A stretch of 64,000 nucleotides of DNA from positions 1,240,001 through 1,304,000 of the forward strand of contig NZ_CP072548.1 in the NCBI RefSeq assembly GCF_017798005.1, in the 5' to 3' direction. Source of the stretch: Aggregatibacter sp. 2125159857 (GTDB lineage: Bacteria > Pseudomonadota > Gammaproteobacteria > Enterobacterales > Pasteurellaceae). The position numbers and the translations under genes were made by a program. The notes below the pieces were generated by a model. It saw nothing but the letters and a program-made list of their open reading frames with translations, ran no database searches and was not told the origin of the DNA. Below are positions 56,537-64,000 of the stretch, piece by piece. Numbering within the stretch: position 1 is the stretch's first letter; every line of letters begins with the position of its first letter.

Positions 56537-56598
56537 GTAGGGCGGGCTTTCAGCCCACCAAGAGATCTCATTAATCGGTGGGCTGAAACCCACCCTAC
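56537..56598. repeat. Palindromic element between aceF and lpdA
   Basis: An imperfect inverted repeat with arms of about 22 bases (GTAGGGCGGGCTTTCAGCCC... and its near-complement) around a 17-base centre. Each arm itself contains GGGCT..AGCCC. It resembles REP/BIME-type palindromic elements, many of which share the GTAGGGTGGG...CCCACC motif. An uptake core lies next to it (near 56517). Confidence 0.75.
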
Positions 56599-56601
56599 AG
56601 A

Positions 56602-58503
56602 TTACATGACTAAGCGACGTAAATCCGCTAATACGCCATTAATATAGCTTAAGAAACGCGCACCATCTGCACCATCGATGACACGGTGGTCGAAAGACAA
56701 TGATAACGGAAGCATTAAGCGAGGTTCGAACTCTTTACCGTTCCAAATCGGTTGCATTTCAGATTTAGAAACACCCAAAATTGCCACTTCAGGCGCATTC
56801 ACGATAGGCGTAAAGTGTGTTGTACCAATACCGCCTAAGCTTGAAATGGTGAAACAACCGCCTTGCATATCGGAACCGGAAAGTTTACCGTCACGGGCTT
56901 TTTTAGAGACTTCCATTAATTCGCGAGAAAGCTCGATAATGCCTTTTTTGTTCACATTTTTAAAGACAGGCACGACTAAACCGTTTGGTGTATCTACTGC
57001 CACGCCAATGTTGATGTATTTTTTCAGCGTTAATTTTTGGCCATCTTCAGAAATAGAACTGTTGAAACGCGGGAACGCTTCTAACGCTTTGGCAACCGCT
57101 TTCATAATGAACACCACTGGTGTGATTTTCACGTCTAATTTTTGTTTTTCAACAATCTTGTTCTGCTCTTTACGGAAAGCTTCTAAGTCGGTGATGTCGG
57201 TGCGATCAAAGTGCGTTACGTGTGGAATCATAACCCAGTTACGGTGTAAGTTTGCCCCGGAAATTTTGTTAATACGGCTTAACTCAACTTCTTCCACTTC
57301 ACCAAATTTGCTGAAATCCACTTTCGGCCATGGCAACAAGCCTAAACCTGCACCATTCGCTACGCCATTACCTGCGGCGGCTGCAGAAACCGTACCGGTT
57401 TCAAATGCTTTCACGGCAGTTTTCACATAAGCTTGAATATCTTCTTTAACGATACGACCTTTACGACCGGTACCTTTTACTTTATCAAGGTTTACACCGA
57501 ATTCACGTACAAGACGACGAATCACCGGTGTAGCGTGCGCATAGCCTGCGCTTGCAACTACTTGATCTTGGCTTAACCCGGAGACATTGCCTGATTGCGC
57601 AGCCGGTGCGGTAGCCGCCACAGCTTGAGGCGCTGGTGCGGCCGCTTGTGGTGCAGCAGCAACAGCCGGAGCAGCACCAGCGACTTCAAAGCGCATGATC
57701 AAGGATCCGGTTGAGACTTTGTCGCCTGCTTTCACTAAAATTTCTTTAACGACACCGGCAAATGGTGCAGGCACTTCCATGGAGGCTTTGTCACCTTCAA
57801 CGGTAATTAATGACTGCTCTTCTGTGATGCTATCGCCCACTTTTACCATAATTTCAGTGACATTCACTTCGTCACCACCAATATCCGGAACGTTCACATC
57901 CTTCACACCACCGGCAACCGGTGCGGCAGGTGCAGCAGCTGGCGCAGAGGCCGCTGGTGCTGAAGCAGATGCACTGCCGGCAACTTCAAAACGCATAATC
58001 AATGTGCCGGTGGACACTTTATCGCCCGCTTTAATAATGATTTCTTTCACGATACCTGCAACCGGTGCTGGCACTTCCATAGACGCTTTATCACCTTCAA
58101 CGTTAATAATGGATTGATCCACTTCAACACGATCGCCTACGTTGACCATGATATCGGTAACGTTGACTTCATCAGAACCGATATCCGGTACATTCACATC
58201 AACCACTTGTACAGTCGCTGGTGCAGTGGCAGGAGCTGCGGCCGGTTGAGCGGCTTGTGCAGGTGCTGCGTCAGCACTCTCTAATACCAACATAGGCGTG
58301 CCGGTGGTCACTTTATCTCCCACTTTAACTAACACTTCTTTAACCACGCCCGCTTCAGGTGCCGGCACTTCCATCGATGCTTTATCACCTTCAACATTGA
58401 TGATGGATTGATCTGCAGTAATCGTATCTCCAACTTTTACCATCACTTCGGTAACGGTCACTTCATCACTACCGATATCCGGAATTTGAATTTGTTTAGC
58501 CAT
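56602..58503 (-). CDS. aceF: Dihydrolipoamide acetyltransferase (E2) with three lipoyl domains
   Basis: A 633-residue E2 core of pyruvate dehydrogenase. Three N-terminal lipoyl domains each contain the lipoylated lysine in [11 protein letters not shown] and are joined by Ala/Pro linkers. The peripheral subunit-binding domain [21 protein letters not shown] follows, then the catalytic domain with [15 protein letters not shown]. It transfers the acetyl group to CoA. It lies between aceE and lpdA; a USS hairpin separates it from aceE. Confidence 0.97.
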   Translation of the reverse strand: MAKQIQIPDIGSDEVTVTEVMVKVGDTITADQSIINVEGDKASMEVPAPEAGVVKEVLVKVGDKVTTGTPMLVLESADAAPAQAAQPAAAPATAPATVQVVDVNVPDIGSDEVNVTDIMVNVGDRVEVDQSIINVEGDKASMEVPAPVAGIVKEIIIKAGDKVSTGTLIMRFEVAGSASASAPAASAPAAAPAAPVAGGVKDVNVPDIGGDEVNVTEIMVKVGDSITEEQSLITVEGDKASMEVPAPFAGVVKEILVKAGDKVSTGSLIMRFEVAGAAPAVAAAPQAAAPAPQAVAATAPAAQSGNVSGLSQDQVVASAGYAHATPVIRRLVREFGVNLDKVKGTGRKGRIVKEDIQAYVKTAVKAFETGTVSAAAAGNGVANGAGLGLLPWPKVDFSKFGEVEEVELSRINKISGANLHRNWVMIPHVTHFDRTDITDLEAFRKEQNKIVEKQKLDVKITPVVFIMKAVAKALEAFPRFNSSISEDGQKLTLKKYINIGVAVDTPNGLVVPVFKNVNKKGIIELSRELMEVSKKARDGKLSGSDMQGGCFTISSLGGIGTTHFTPIVNAPEVAILGVSKSEMQPIWNGKEFEPRLMLPLSLSFDHRVIDGADGARFLSYINGVLADLRRLVM

Positions 58504-58535
58504 TTCTTTTTACCTTTTAAACGTTTGGAAAACCA

Positions 58536-58567
58536 ACCGCACTTTCATCAAGTGCGGTCGTTTTTTT
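58536..58567. terminator. Uptake-sequence hairpin between aceE and aceF
   Basis: ACCGCACTT-TCATC-AAGTGCGGT is a 9-base-pair hairpin. The long T run is on the + strand side, opposite to transcription of aceE-aceF, so read in the operon direction it should be only a weak terminator or a processing site. Confidence 0.55.
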
Positions 58568-58576
58568 CGTTATTTT

Positions 58577-61234
58577 TTATGCGTATAACGGATTCAATCT
58601 TTCAGGATCGATACCGTATTTTGCGATTGCTTCGGCAACCACTTTCTTGTCAACCGTGCCTTCTTGTGCCAACACGTGTAATGCGGCAACCACAACGTGG
58701 TGTGCATCTACCTCAAAGTGGTCACGCAAATTCGCACGGCTATCGGAACGACCGAAACCATCCGTACCCAACACATGATAATGTTTAGCCGGTACATAAG
58801 CGCGAATCTGTTCAGCAAAAAGCTTCATGTAGTCGGTTGCTGCAACAGCAGGCTTGTCGTTCATCACTTGAGCAACGTATGGTACGCGTGGTGTTTCAGT
58901 TGGATGTAACATATTCCAACGAACCGCATCAGCCCCTTCGCGAGCCGCTTCAGTGAAGGATGGCGCACTATAAACATCAGAGCTAATGCCGTAGTCGTTA
59001 GCCAAAATTTGAGCTGCTTCACGTACATGACGCAAGATCGCACCGGAACCAAGTAATTGCACTTCGCCTTTACCTTTTCCTTGTACGCGTTCAAATTTAT
59101 AAAGACCTTTACGAATACCTTCTTCCGCACCTTTTGGCATCGCCGGTTGATCGTAAATTTCGTTTAACGTGGTGATGTAATAGAACACATCTTCTTGTTT
59201 TTCACCATACATACGGTTGATACCGTCTTGCATGATAACCGCCACTTCATAAGCAAATGCCGGGTCATAAGAGACACAGTTAGGAATCGTTAAAGATTGA
59301 ATGTGGCTGTGACCATCTTCGTGTTGTAAACCTTCACCATTCAATGTTGTACGGCCTGACGTACCCCCGATCATGAAACCACGAGCCAATTGGTCACCGG
59401 CTGCCCACATCAAGTCACCCACACGTTGGAAACCGAACATAGAGTAGTAAATGAAGAATGGGATCATCGGCATATTGCTCACAGAATAAGACGTTGCTGC
59501 CGCTAACCAAGAAGAGGTTGCCCCTAATTCATTGATCCCTTCTTGTAAGACTTGACCGTCTTTCGCTTCGCGATAGTAAGCCACTAAATCACGGTCGGAT
59601 GGGACATAATTTTGACCATGCGGGTTGTAAATACCGATTTGACGGAATAATCCTTCCATACCGAACGTACGCGCTTCATCTGCTACGATTGGAACGATAT
59701 GTTTGCCCACTTCTTTGTCTTTTAACAACGTATTTAAGAAACGAACAAATGCCATTGTGGTTGAAATCGGACGTGGTTGCGCTTCTAACAACGCAGAGAA
59801 TTCAGAAAGCTCAGGTGCTTTGAAGTCCACAGTAAATTTCGGGTGACGTGCCGGCAAATAACCTTGTAAAGCTTTGCGACGTTCGTGCAAGTATTTATAT
59901 TCTTCAGAACCTTCAGGGAAAGTCACATATGGCAGTTTTTCCAAATCTTCATCTTTCACTGGAATGTGGAAGTAGTCGCGATAAGCTTTGATACTCTCAG
60001 CAGACATTTTTTTGGATTGGTGTGCGGTATTTTTACTTTCTGCTTCAGCAATTTTATAGCCTTTGACAGAGTGAACTAAAATCACGACCGGTTTACCGGC
60101 ATTTTGTGCTTTCTTGAATGCTGCAAAGACTTTAAGTGGATCGTGACCGCCACGTTGTAACGCCCAAATTTCATCATCAGTCATGTCCGCAACTAATGCT
60201 GCGGTTTCTGGGTAACGACCGAAGAAGTGTTCACGTACGTAAGCACCGTCTTTAGATTTGAAAGTTAAGTAGTCACCATCAACCACTTCCATCATTAATT
60301 GGGTGAGTTTACCTGTGGTGTCTTTGGCAAATAATTTATCCCAACGGCTACCCCACATGACTTTGATTACTTCCCAACCGGCGCCCACGAATAAACCTTC
60401 TAATTCTTGAACGATTTTACCGTTACCGTTTACCGGGCCGTCTAAGCGTTGTAAGTTACAGGAAATGACGAAAATTAAGTTATCTAAATGTTCGCGCGCG
60501 GCGAAAGTTAATGCACCTTTAGATTCAATTTCATCCATCTCACCATCGCCTAAGAAGGCATATACTTTTTGATCAGCAGTGTCTTTCAAACCACGATTTT
60601 GTAAATATTTTAAGAAACGGGCTTGATAAATAGCATTCACCGGACCTAAACCCATAGAAACGGTTGAGAATTGCCAGAAATCAGGCATTAATTTCGGATG
60701 AGGGTAAGAAGACAAGCCTTTGCCATGTACTTCTTGACGGAAGTTGTCTAATTGTTCTTCCGTTAAACGTCCTTCTAAGAAAGCACGAGCATACATCCCC
60801 GGTGCTGCGTGGCCTTGGAAGAAGACTAAGTCACCGCCATTTTTCTCTGTTGCGGCTTTGAAGAAATGGTTAAAACCAACTTCATACATCGTCGCAGCAG
60901 ATTGATAAGTCGATAAGTGACCGCCTAAATCCAGATCTTTTTTCTGACCACGTAACACCATCATCACCGCATTCCAACGAACATAAGAACGAATGCGACG
61001 TTCAATCTCTAAATTGCCCGGATAAGCCGGTTGTTCTGACACAGGAATGGTATTCACATAATCGGTTGTAATCCCGCTTGGTAAAGAAACGCCACCGGCG
61101 CGAGCTTGTTGCATAACTTGATCGATAATGAACTGAGCGCGCTCAATGCCTTCCTCACGAATTAACGAATCAATTGATGCCAACCAATCGTTAGTTTCGA
61201 TCGGATCTACGTCATTTTTTAACAATTCTGACAT
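58577..61234 (-). CDS. aceE: Pyruvate dehydrogenase E1 component, homodimeric
   Basis: An 885-residue thiamine-diphosphate enzyme that decarboxylates pyruvate and acetylates the lipoyl group of AceF. The ThDP-binding motif GDGEMDEIES...NLIFVISCN is present. The length is that of gamma-proteobacterial AceE. It is first in aceE-aceF-lpdA; no pdhR gene lies upstream. The next gene upstream is the divergent tehB. Confidence 0.97.
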   Translation of the reverse strand: MSELLKNDVDPIETNDWLASIDSLIREEGIERAQFIIDQVMQQARAGGVSLPSGITTDYVNTIPVSEQPAYPGNLEIERRIRSYVRWNAVMMVLRGQKKDLDLGGHLSTYQSAATMYEVGFNHFFKAATEKNGGDLVFFQGHAAPGMYARAFLEGRLTEEQLDNFRQEVHGKGLSSYPHPKLMPDFWQFSTVSMGLGPVNAIYQARFLKYLQNRGLKDTADQKVYAFLGDGEMDEIESKGALTFAAREHLDNLIFVISCNLQRLDGPVNGNGKIVQELEGLFVGAGWEVIKVMWGSRWDKLFAKDTTGKLTQLMMEVVDGDYLTFKSKDGAYVREHFFGRYPETAALVADMTDDEIWALQRGGHDPLKVFAAFKKAQNAGKPVVILVHSVKGYKIAEAESKNTAHQSKKMSAESIKAYRDYFHIPVKDEDLEKLPYVTFPEGSEEYKYLHERRKALQGYLPARHPKFTVDFKAPELSEFSALLEAQPRPISTTMAFVRFLNTLLKDKEVGKHIVPIVADEARTFGMEGLFRQIGIYNPHGQNYVPSDRDLVAYYREAKDGQVLQEGINELGATSSWLAAATSYSVSNMPMIPFFIYYSMFGFQRVGDLMWAAGDQLARGFMIGGTSGRTTLNGEGLQHEDGHSHIQSLTIPNCVSYDPAFAYEVAVIMQDGINRMYGEKQEDVFYYITTLNEIYDQPAMPKGAEEGIRKGLYKFERVQGKGKGEVQLLGSGAILRHVREAAQILANDYGISSDVYSAPSFTEAAREGADAVRWNMLHPTETPRVPYVAQVMNDKPAVAATDYMKLFAEQIRAYVPAKHYHVLGTDGFGRSDSRANLRDHFEVDAHHVVVAALHVLAQEGTVDKKVVAEAIAKYGIDPERLNPLYA

Positions 61235-61638
61235 AGTTTTTTCCTTATTTTGTTAAGTTAGAAGTACGTTTAACCCTAATTTTTAATAGAAATTAAACAA
61301 CGAAATTGATCACTAAAAAAAGCCTAATTTGCCAAAAACTGACATTACAAATTTTTAACAAATAATGTAAATGTTATTAGATTTTTTGAAAAAATGATAG
61401 TAATTTTTCTCTCTTCACTTGAAAATACCCCATATTTGCATAGTTTCAAACTAACATTATATAAATCAATATATCAAAAATTGTAATGTCCCATAAAATC
61501 CTTAAAAAACAACCGCACTTTCTAAAATGCTTGATTTTTATCATCTCTTCATTTGAAAAAGAATTAAATATTGCGTATTTCGCCTAATTAACCTACCATT
61601 AAACTCAACTATTAACACCCTAAAATTTGGAGAAAAAA
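61235..61638. other. Divergent regulatory region aceE/tehB
   Basis: About 400 AT-rich bases without a gene. It holds an uptake core at 61512-61520 and an FNR-like box at 61531-61544. I see no PdhR consensus. Confidence 0.5.
61531..61544. promoter_or_regulatory. FNR-like box upstream of tehB
   Basis: TTGAT-TTTT-ATCAT matches nine of ten FNR half-site bases, 95 bases upstream of the tehB start and about 300 from aceE. Confidence 0.45.
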
Positions 61639-62499
61639 ATGCAAAACGAACTTATTTGCTATAAAAAAATGCCGGTTTGGACTAAAGACAGCTTGCCAAA
61701 AATGTTTCAAGAAAAACACAACACCAAAGTCGGCACTTGGGGAAAACTCACCGTATTAAAAGGCAAACTTAAATTTTATGTCCTCACAGAAAATGGCGAT
61801 ATTGTGAGAGAACACATTTTCACGCCACAAGATGAAACTCCTTTTGTTGAACCGCAACAATGGCACCGTGTTGAAGCCCTTTCCGATGATTTGGAATGTT
61901 TCCTTGAATTTTATTGCACCAAGGAAGACTACTTCAGCAAGAAATACAATATGACAGCCACCCACGGTGATGTGGTCGATGCCGCTAAAATCATCAAACC
62001 TTGTAAAGTGTTGGATTTAGGTTGTGGACAAGGCCGTAACTCTCTCTATTTGAGTTTACTCGGCTATGATGTCACCGCTTGGGATCACAATGAAAACAGT
62101 CTCCAATTTCTAAACGAAGTCAAAGAGAAAGAAAATCTAAAAATTCAGACCGCACTTTACAATATCAACGAAGCAAATATTCAAGAAAACTATGATTTTA
62201 TTGTGTCGACGGTGGTCTTTATGTTCCTCGATCGTGCTCGCGTACCGGCAATTCTTGAAAACATGCAAAACCACACCAATCCGGGTGGTTACAATTTAAT
62301 CGTGGCTGGCATGTCCACGCCGAAAGTGCCTTGCCCACTGCCATTCTCATTTACTTTTGGTGAAAATGAATTGAAAGAATACTACAAAGATTGGGAATTC
62401 TTGGAATACAACGAAAACATGGGCGAACTGCATAAAACCGATGAAAACGGCAATCGCTATAAAATGAAATTTGTGACCATGTTGGCAAGAAAGAAATAA
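61639..62499 (+). CDS. tehB: TehB-like SAM-dependent methyltransferase (tellurite/oxidant resistance)
   Basis: A 286-residue protein, the same length as H. influenzae TehB. Residues 1-90 are a small beta domain (DUF1971-like), followed by a class I methyltransferase with VLDLGCGQGRNSLYLS. TehB methylates tellurite and selenite, and in Haemophilus it is linked to resistance to oxidants. ATG 61639 with GGAGAAAA upstream is the start; the TTG four codons earlier is less likely. An uptake sequence is embedded near 62149. Confidence 0.93.
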   Translation: MQNELICYKKMPVWTKDSLPKMFQEKHNTKVGTWGKLTVLKGKLKFYVLTENGDIVREHIFTPQDETPFVEPQQWHRVEALSDDLECFLEFYCTKEDYFSKKYNMTATHGDVVDAAKIIKPCKVLDLGCGQGRNSLYLSLLGYDVTAWDHNENSLQFLNEVKEKENLKIQTALYNINEANIQENYDFIVSTVVFMFLDRARVPAILENMQNHTNPGGYNLIVAGMSTPKVPCPLPFSFTFGENELKEYYKDWEFLEYNENMGELHKTDENGNRYKMKFVTMLARKK

Positions 62500-62548
62500 T
62501 TTGCCAATTGAGAAAAGAAAATAATCGCACGTTATACTGCGGAAGATG

Positions 62549-62592
62549 AAAAATCTGCGTCTTATGTGATGGATTAAGGCGCAGATTTTTTA
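62549..62592 (+). terminator. Terminator after tehB
   Basis: AAAATCTGCG pairs with CGCAGATTTT around a 20-base loop, followed by T. Confidence 0.8.
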
Positions 62593-62598
62593 ATGGAA

Positions 62599-63228
62599 TT
62601 AACCTTGGTTAAACCATGCGACATAGTCAAAGTGATCGTAGTATTTTTCACCGTTCCAACCCGAAAACGCGAATAAATCCCCGACCTGATCCTCTTGCTC
62701 AAAACCCGGAATATACACGGCAGATGCCAACTGCGGATAAGGTTTATGTGTAAATACCACTTTGTTTTTAAATGGCAACCGATCAAAGGCTTCAAGCTCT
62801 TCATAGCTCACGCCTTGAGGGCTATCCTTATCGGTCATGATAATGAAAAGATTATCCAGATTAAGGCGTTTTAAACGCGTTTCCCATTTCGCTTTTGCCT
62901 CTTGTGCATTGCGGTAATGCATAAAATGAATGGGAATATCCCCCAACCATCCCACCGGATAGGCTTTATCTGTCGGTTTAAATTCTAACGTTTGTTGATG
63001 GTAATACGACATATTTTGTAAATATCGTATGAAATCACAGGGTTTCATAAATAAATTCACAAACGGCGAATGAAAAGGCTCATTTAAATCATGCAAAATA
63101 AATGCGCCCACGCAGTTACTGGATAACACGGACATTCCGTGATTTTGCAAACGTTTTCTTAGTTGGAGATTGATGGATTTTCGATGAAATTGATTCACCG
63201 CACTTTTGAATTTTGAAAATAAGGACAT
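62599..63228 (-). CDS. DUF1919-family protein, probably in surface glycan metabolism
   Basis: A 209-residue protein of the DUF1919 family, with NCVGAFILHDLNEPFHSPFVNLF near the start and YPVGWLGDIPIHFMHY in the middle. Members are found in capsule and exopolysaccharide gene sets, and the fold may bind sugars or nucleotide sugars, but no activity is known. ATG 63228 sits 6 bases after GGAGG. It is not next to other glycan genes here. fabB lies upstream on the same strand, behind a terminator. Confidence 0.7.
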   Translation of the reverse strand: MSLFSKFKSAVNQFHRKSINLQLRKRLQNHGMSVLSSNCVGAFILHDLNEPFHSPFVNLFMKPCDFIRYLQNMSYYHQQTLEFKPTDKAYPVGWLGDIPIHFMHYRNAQEAKAKWETRLKRLNLDNLFIIMTDKDSPQGVSYEELEAFDRLPFKNKVVFTHKPYPQLASAVYIPGFEQEDQVGDLFAFSGWNGEKYYDHFDYVAWFNQG

Positions 63229-63305
63229 CATTGCCTCCAAATAACGCAATACGACCACAACACATTGAAGAAAAATTACTAGGCGTTCGCTATGAACGAT
63301 GATGC

Positions 63306-63347
63306 CATAAAAACAGACTCCCCTAAATTTTACATTCAGGGGAGTTA
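63306..63347 (-). terminator. Terminator after fabB
   Basis: ACTCCCCT pairs with AGGGGAGT. On the minus strand a CTGTTTTTATG run follows. Confidence 0.75.
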
Positions 63348-63360
63348 TTCTCAGTCAAAT

Positions 63361-64000
63361 TTAACCGTTATAACGTTTAAACACGAGTGTGGCATTCGTG
63401 CCACCAAAACCAAAACTGTTAGACATCACGGTTTGTAAACCGGCATTTTCTTTTGTTTCAGTCACAATGTTGCAACCCACGGCTTGTTCATCCAAGGTTT
63501 CAATGTTAATGCTTGGTGCGATGAAATCGTTATCTAACATTAACAAGGTATAAATCGCTTCGTGCGCACCGGCAGCCCCTAAAGAGTGACCTGTCATAGA
63601 TTTGGTGGAAGAAATCGCCGGGATTTTATCGCCGAATACGTTTTTAATCGCACCCAATTCTTTCACATCACCTACCGGAGTCGATGTACCGTGCACGTTG
63701 ATGTAGTCGATTGGTGTGTCAATGTTTGCCATGGCTTGTTTCATGCAACGTTCTGCACCTTCACCGCTTGGCGCCACCATGTCATAACCGTCAGAGGTTG
63801 CGCCATAACCCACGATTTCTGCATAAATTTTCGCGCCGCGCGCCAATGCGTGCTCTAATTCCTCTACGACAACCACTGCGCCGCCACCGGCAATCACGAA
63901 ACCATCACGGTTTGCATCATACGCACGGGAGGCTTTGGTTGGGGTTTCATTGTACTTGGTGGACACGGCGCCCATCGCATCAAATTCGGTCGCACATTCC
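63361..64000 (-). CDS. fabB: Beta-ketoacyl-ACP synthase I, C-terminal part (5' end outside window)
   Basis: The visible 213 or so residues match the C-terminal half of FabB, with [11 protein letters not shown] and [17 protein letters not shown] carrying the two catalytic histidines, and [14 protein letters not shown] at the end. The active-site cysteine would lie outside the window. FabB elongates fatty acids and is needed for unsaturated chains; sequence identity to E. coli FabB is far higher than to FabF in these motifs. Confidence 0.93.
   Translation of the reverse strand, partial: ECATEFDAMGAVSTKYNETPTKASRAYDANRDGFVIAGGGAVVVVEELEHALARGAKIYAEIVGYGATSDGYDMVAPSGEGAERCMKQAMANIDTPIDYINVHGTSTPVGDVKELGAIKNVFGDKIPAISSTKSMTGHSLGAAGAHEAIYTLLMLDNDFIAPSINIETLDEQAVGCNIVTETKENAGLQTVMSNSFGFGGTNATLVFKRYNG

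Noticed and set aside
56678..57430. 250-codon open frame opposite aceF
   Set aside because: It lies entirely antisense to a well-conserved gene, shows no family features, and arises from codon bias of aceF.
57695..58117. 140-codon serine/threonine-rich frame opposite the aceF lipoyl domains
   Set aside because: Its repetitive sequence mirrors the repeated lipoyl domains of aceF on the other strand.
61235..61638. PdhR box upstream of aceE
   Set aside because: No sequence close to the AATTGGT-N3-ACCAATT pattern was found on either strand.

Overview
The window is chromosomal DNA from a member of the Pasteurellaceae, most likely Aggregatibacter or a close Haemophilus relative. About forty copies of the Haemophilus-type DNA uptake sequence (core AAGTGCGGT or its complement) are scattered through genes and terminators, often as inverted pairs. 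The gene content and order are typical of the family: mukFEB, msrAB with ccdA and a TlpA-like protein, paired ferritins, purEK, yoaA-tsaB-slp-fadD, fnr-uspE and aceE-aceF-lpdA. A tri-haem quinol-peroxidase-like gene points towards Aggregatibacter. This is inference from the sequence; no database was searched.

Layout. 1-8126: end of thiI, a PBP7-type endopeptidase, and the mukF-mukE-mukB condensin operon. 8190-8722: six tandem copies of a 77-bp hairpin repeat. 8787-12554: a lipoprotein with a coiled-coil stalk and TbpB-like C-terminus, divergent from a TonB-dependent receptor, with a Fur-like site between. 12619-14826: periplasmic methionine-sulfoxide repair (msrAB, ccdA-like, tlpA-like). 15001-20076: dgt, lrgAB, a DMT transporter with an in-frame hairpin-rich insert, and sbcB. 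20077-21881: a long regulatory gap and two ferritins. 21981-33974: topA, a LysR regulator, rnm, a peptidase-E-like gene, pyrD, pepN, purE, purK and aspC.

34093-40600 is the accessory and decaying part. It holds hicAB divergent from an XRE-ImmA pair, a 36-residue protein, a frameshifted unknown gene, a metal-chelate ABC system (frameshifted permease, short ATPase, no binding protein) joined to the last codons of a molybdenum-binding Mop protein, tRNA-Val(GAC), and a frameshifted quinol peroxidase. Three single-base +1 shifts lie within about 3.6 kb, so real decay and consensus error both need considering.

40795-64000 is mostly conserved: fadD, slp, tsaB, yoaA, an aldose-epimerase-like gene, a rhodanese, a DUF4143 ATPase, rarD with a divergent Lrp-type regulator, dinB, a small membrane protein, fnr, uspE, a DUF4198 periplasmic protein, the pyruvate dehydrogenase operon, tehB, a DUF1919 protein and the 3' part of fabB.

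A theme is redox and iron control: fnr is in the window, and FNR-like boxes lie before fnr, the quinol peroxidase and tehB, and over the ferritin promoter. The best candidates for something undescribed are the dispersed 77-bp repeats with compensatory hairpin changes (four loci), the hairpin-rich in-frame insert in the transporter, and the HicAB/XRE-ImmA cluster with its small neighbour.
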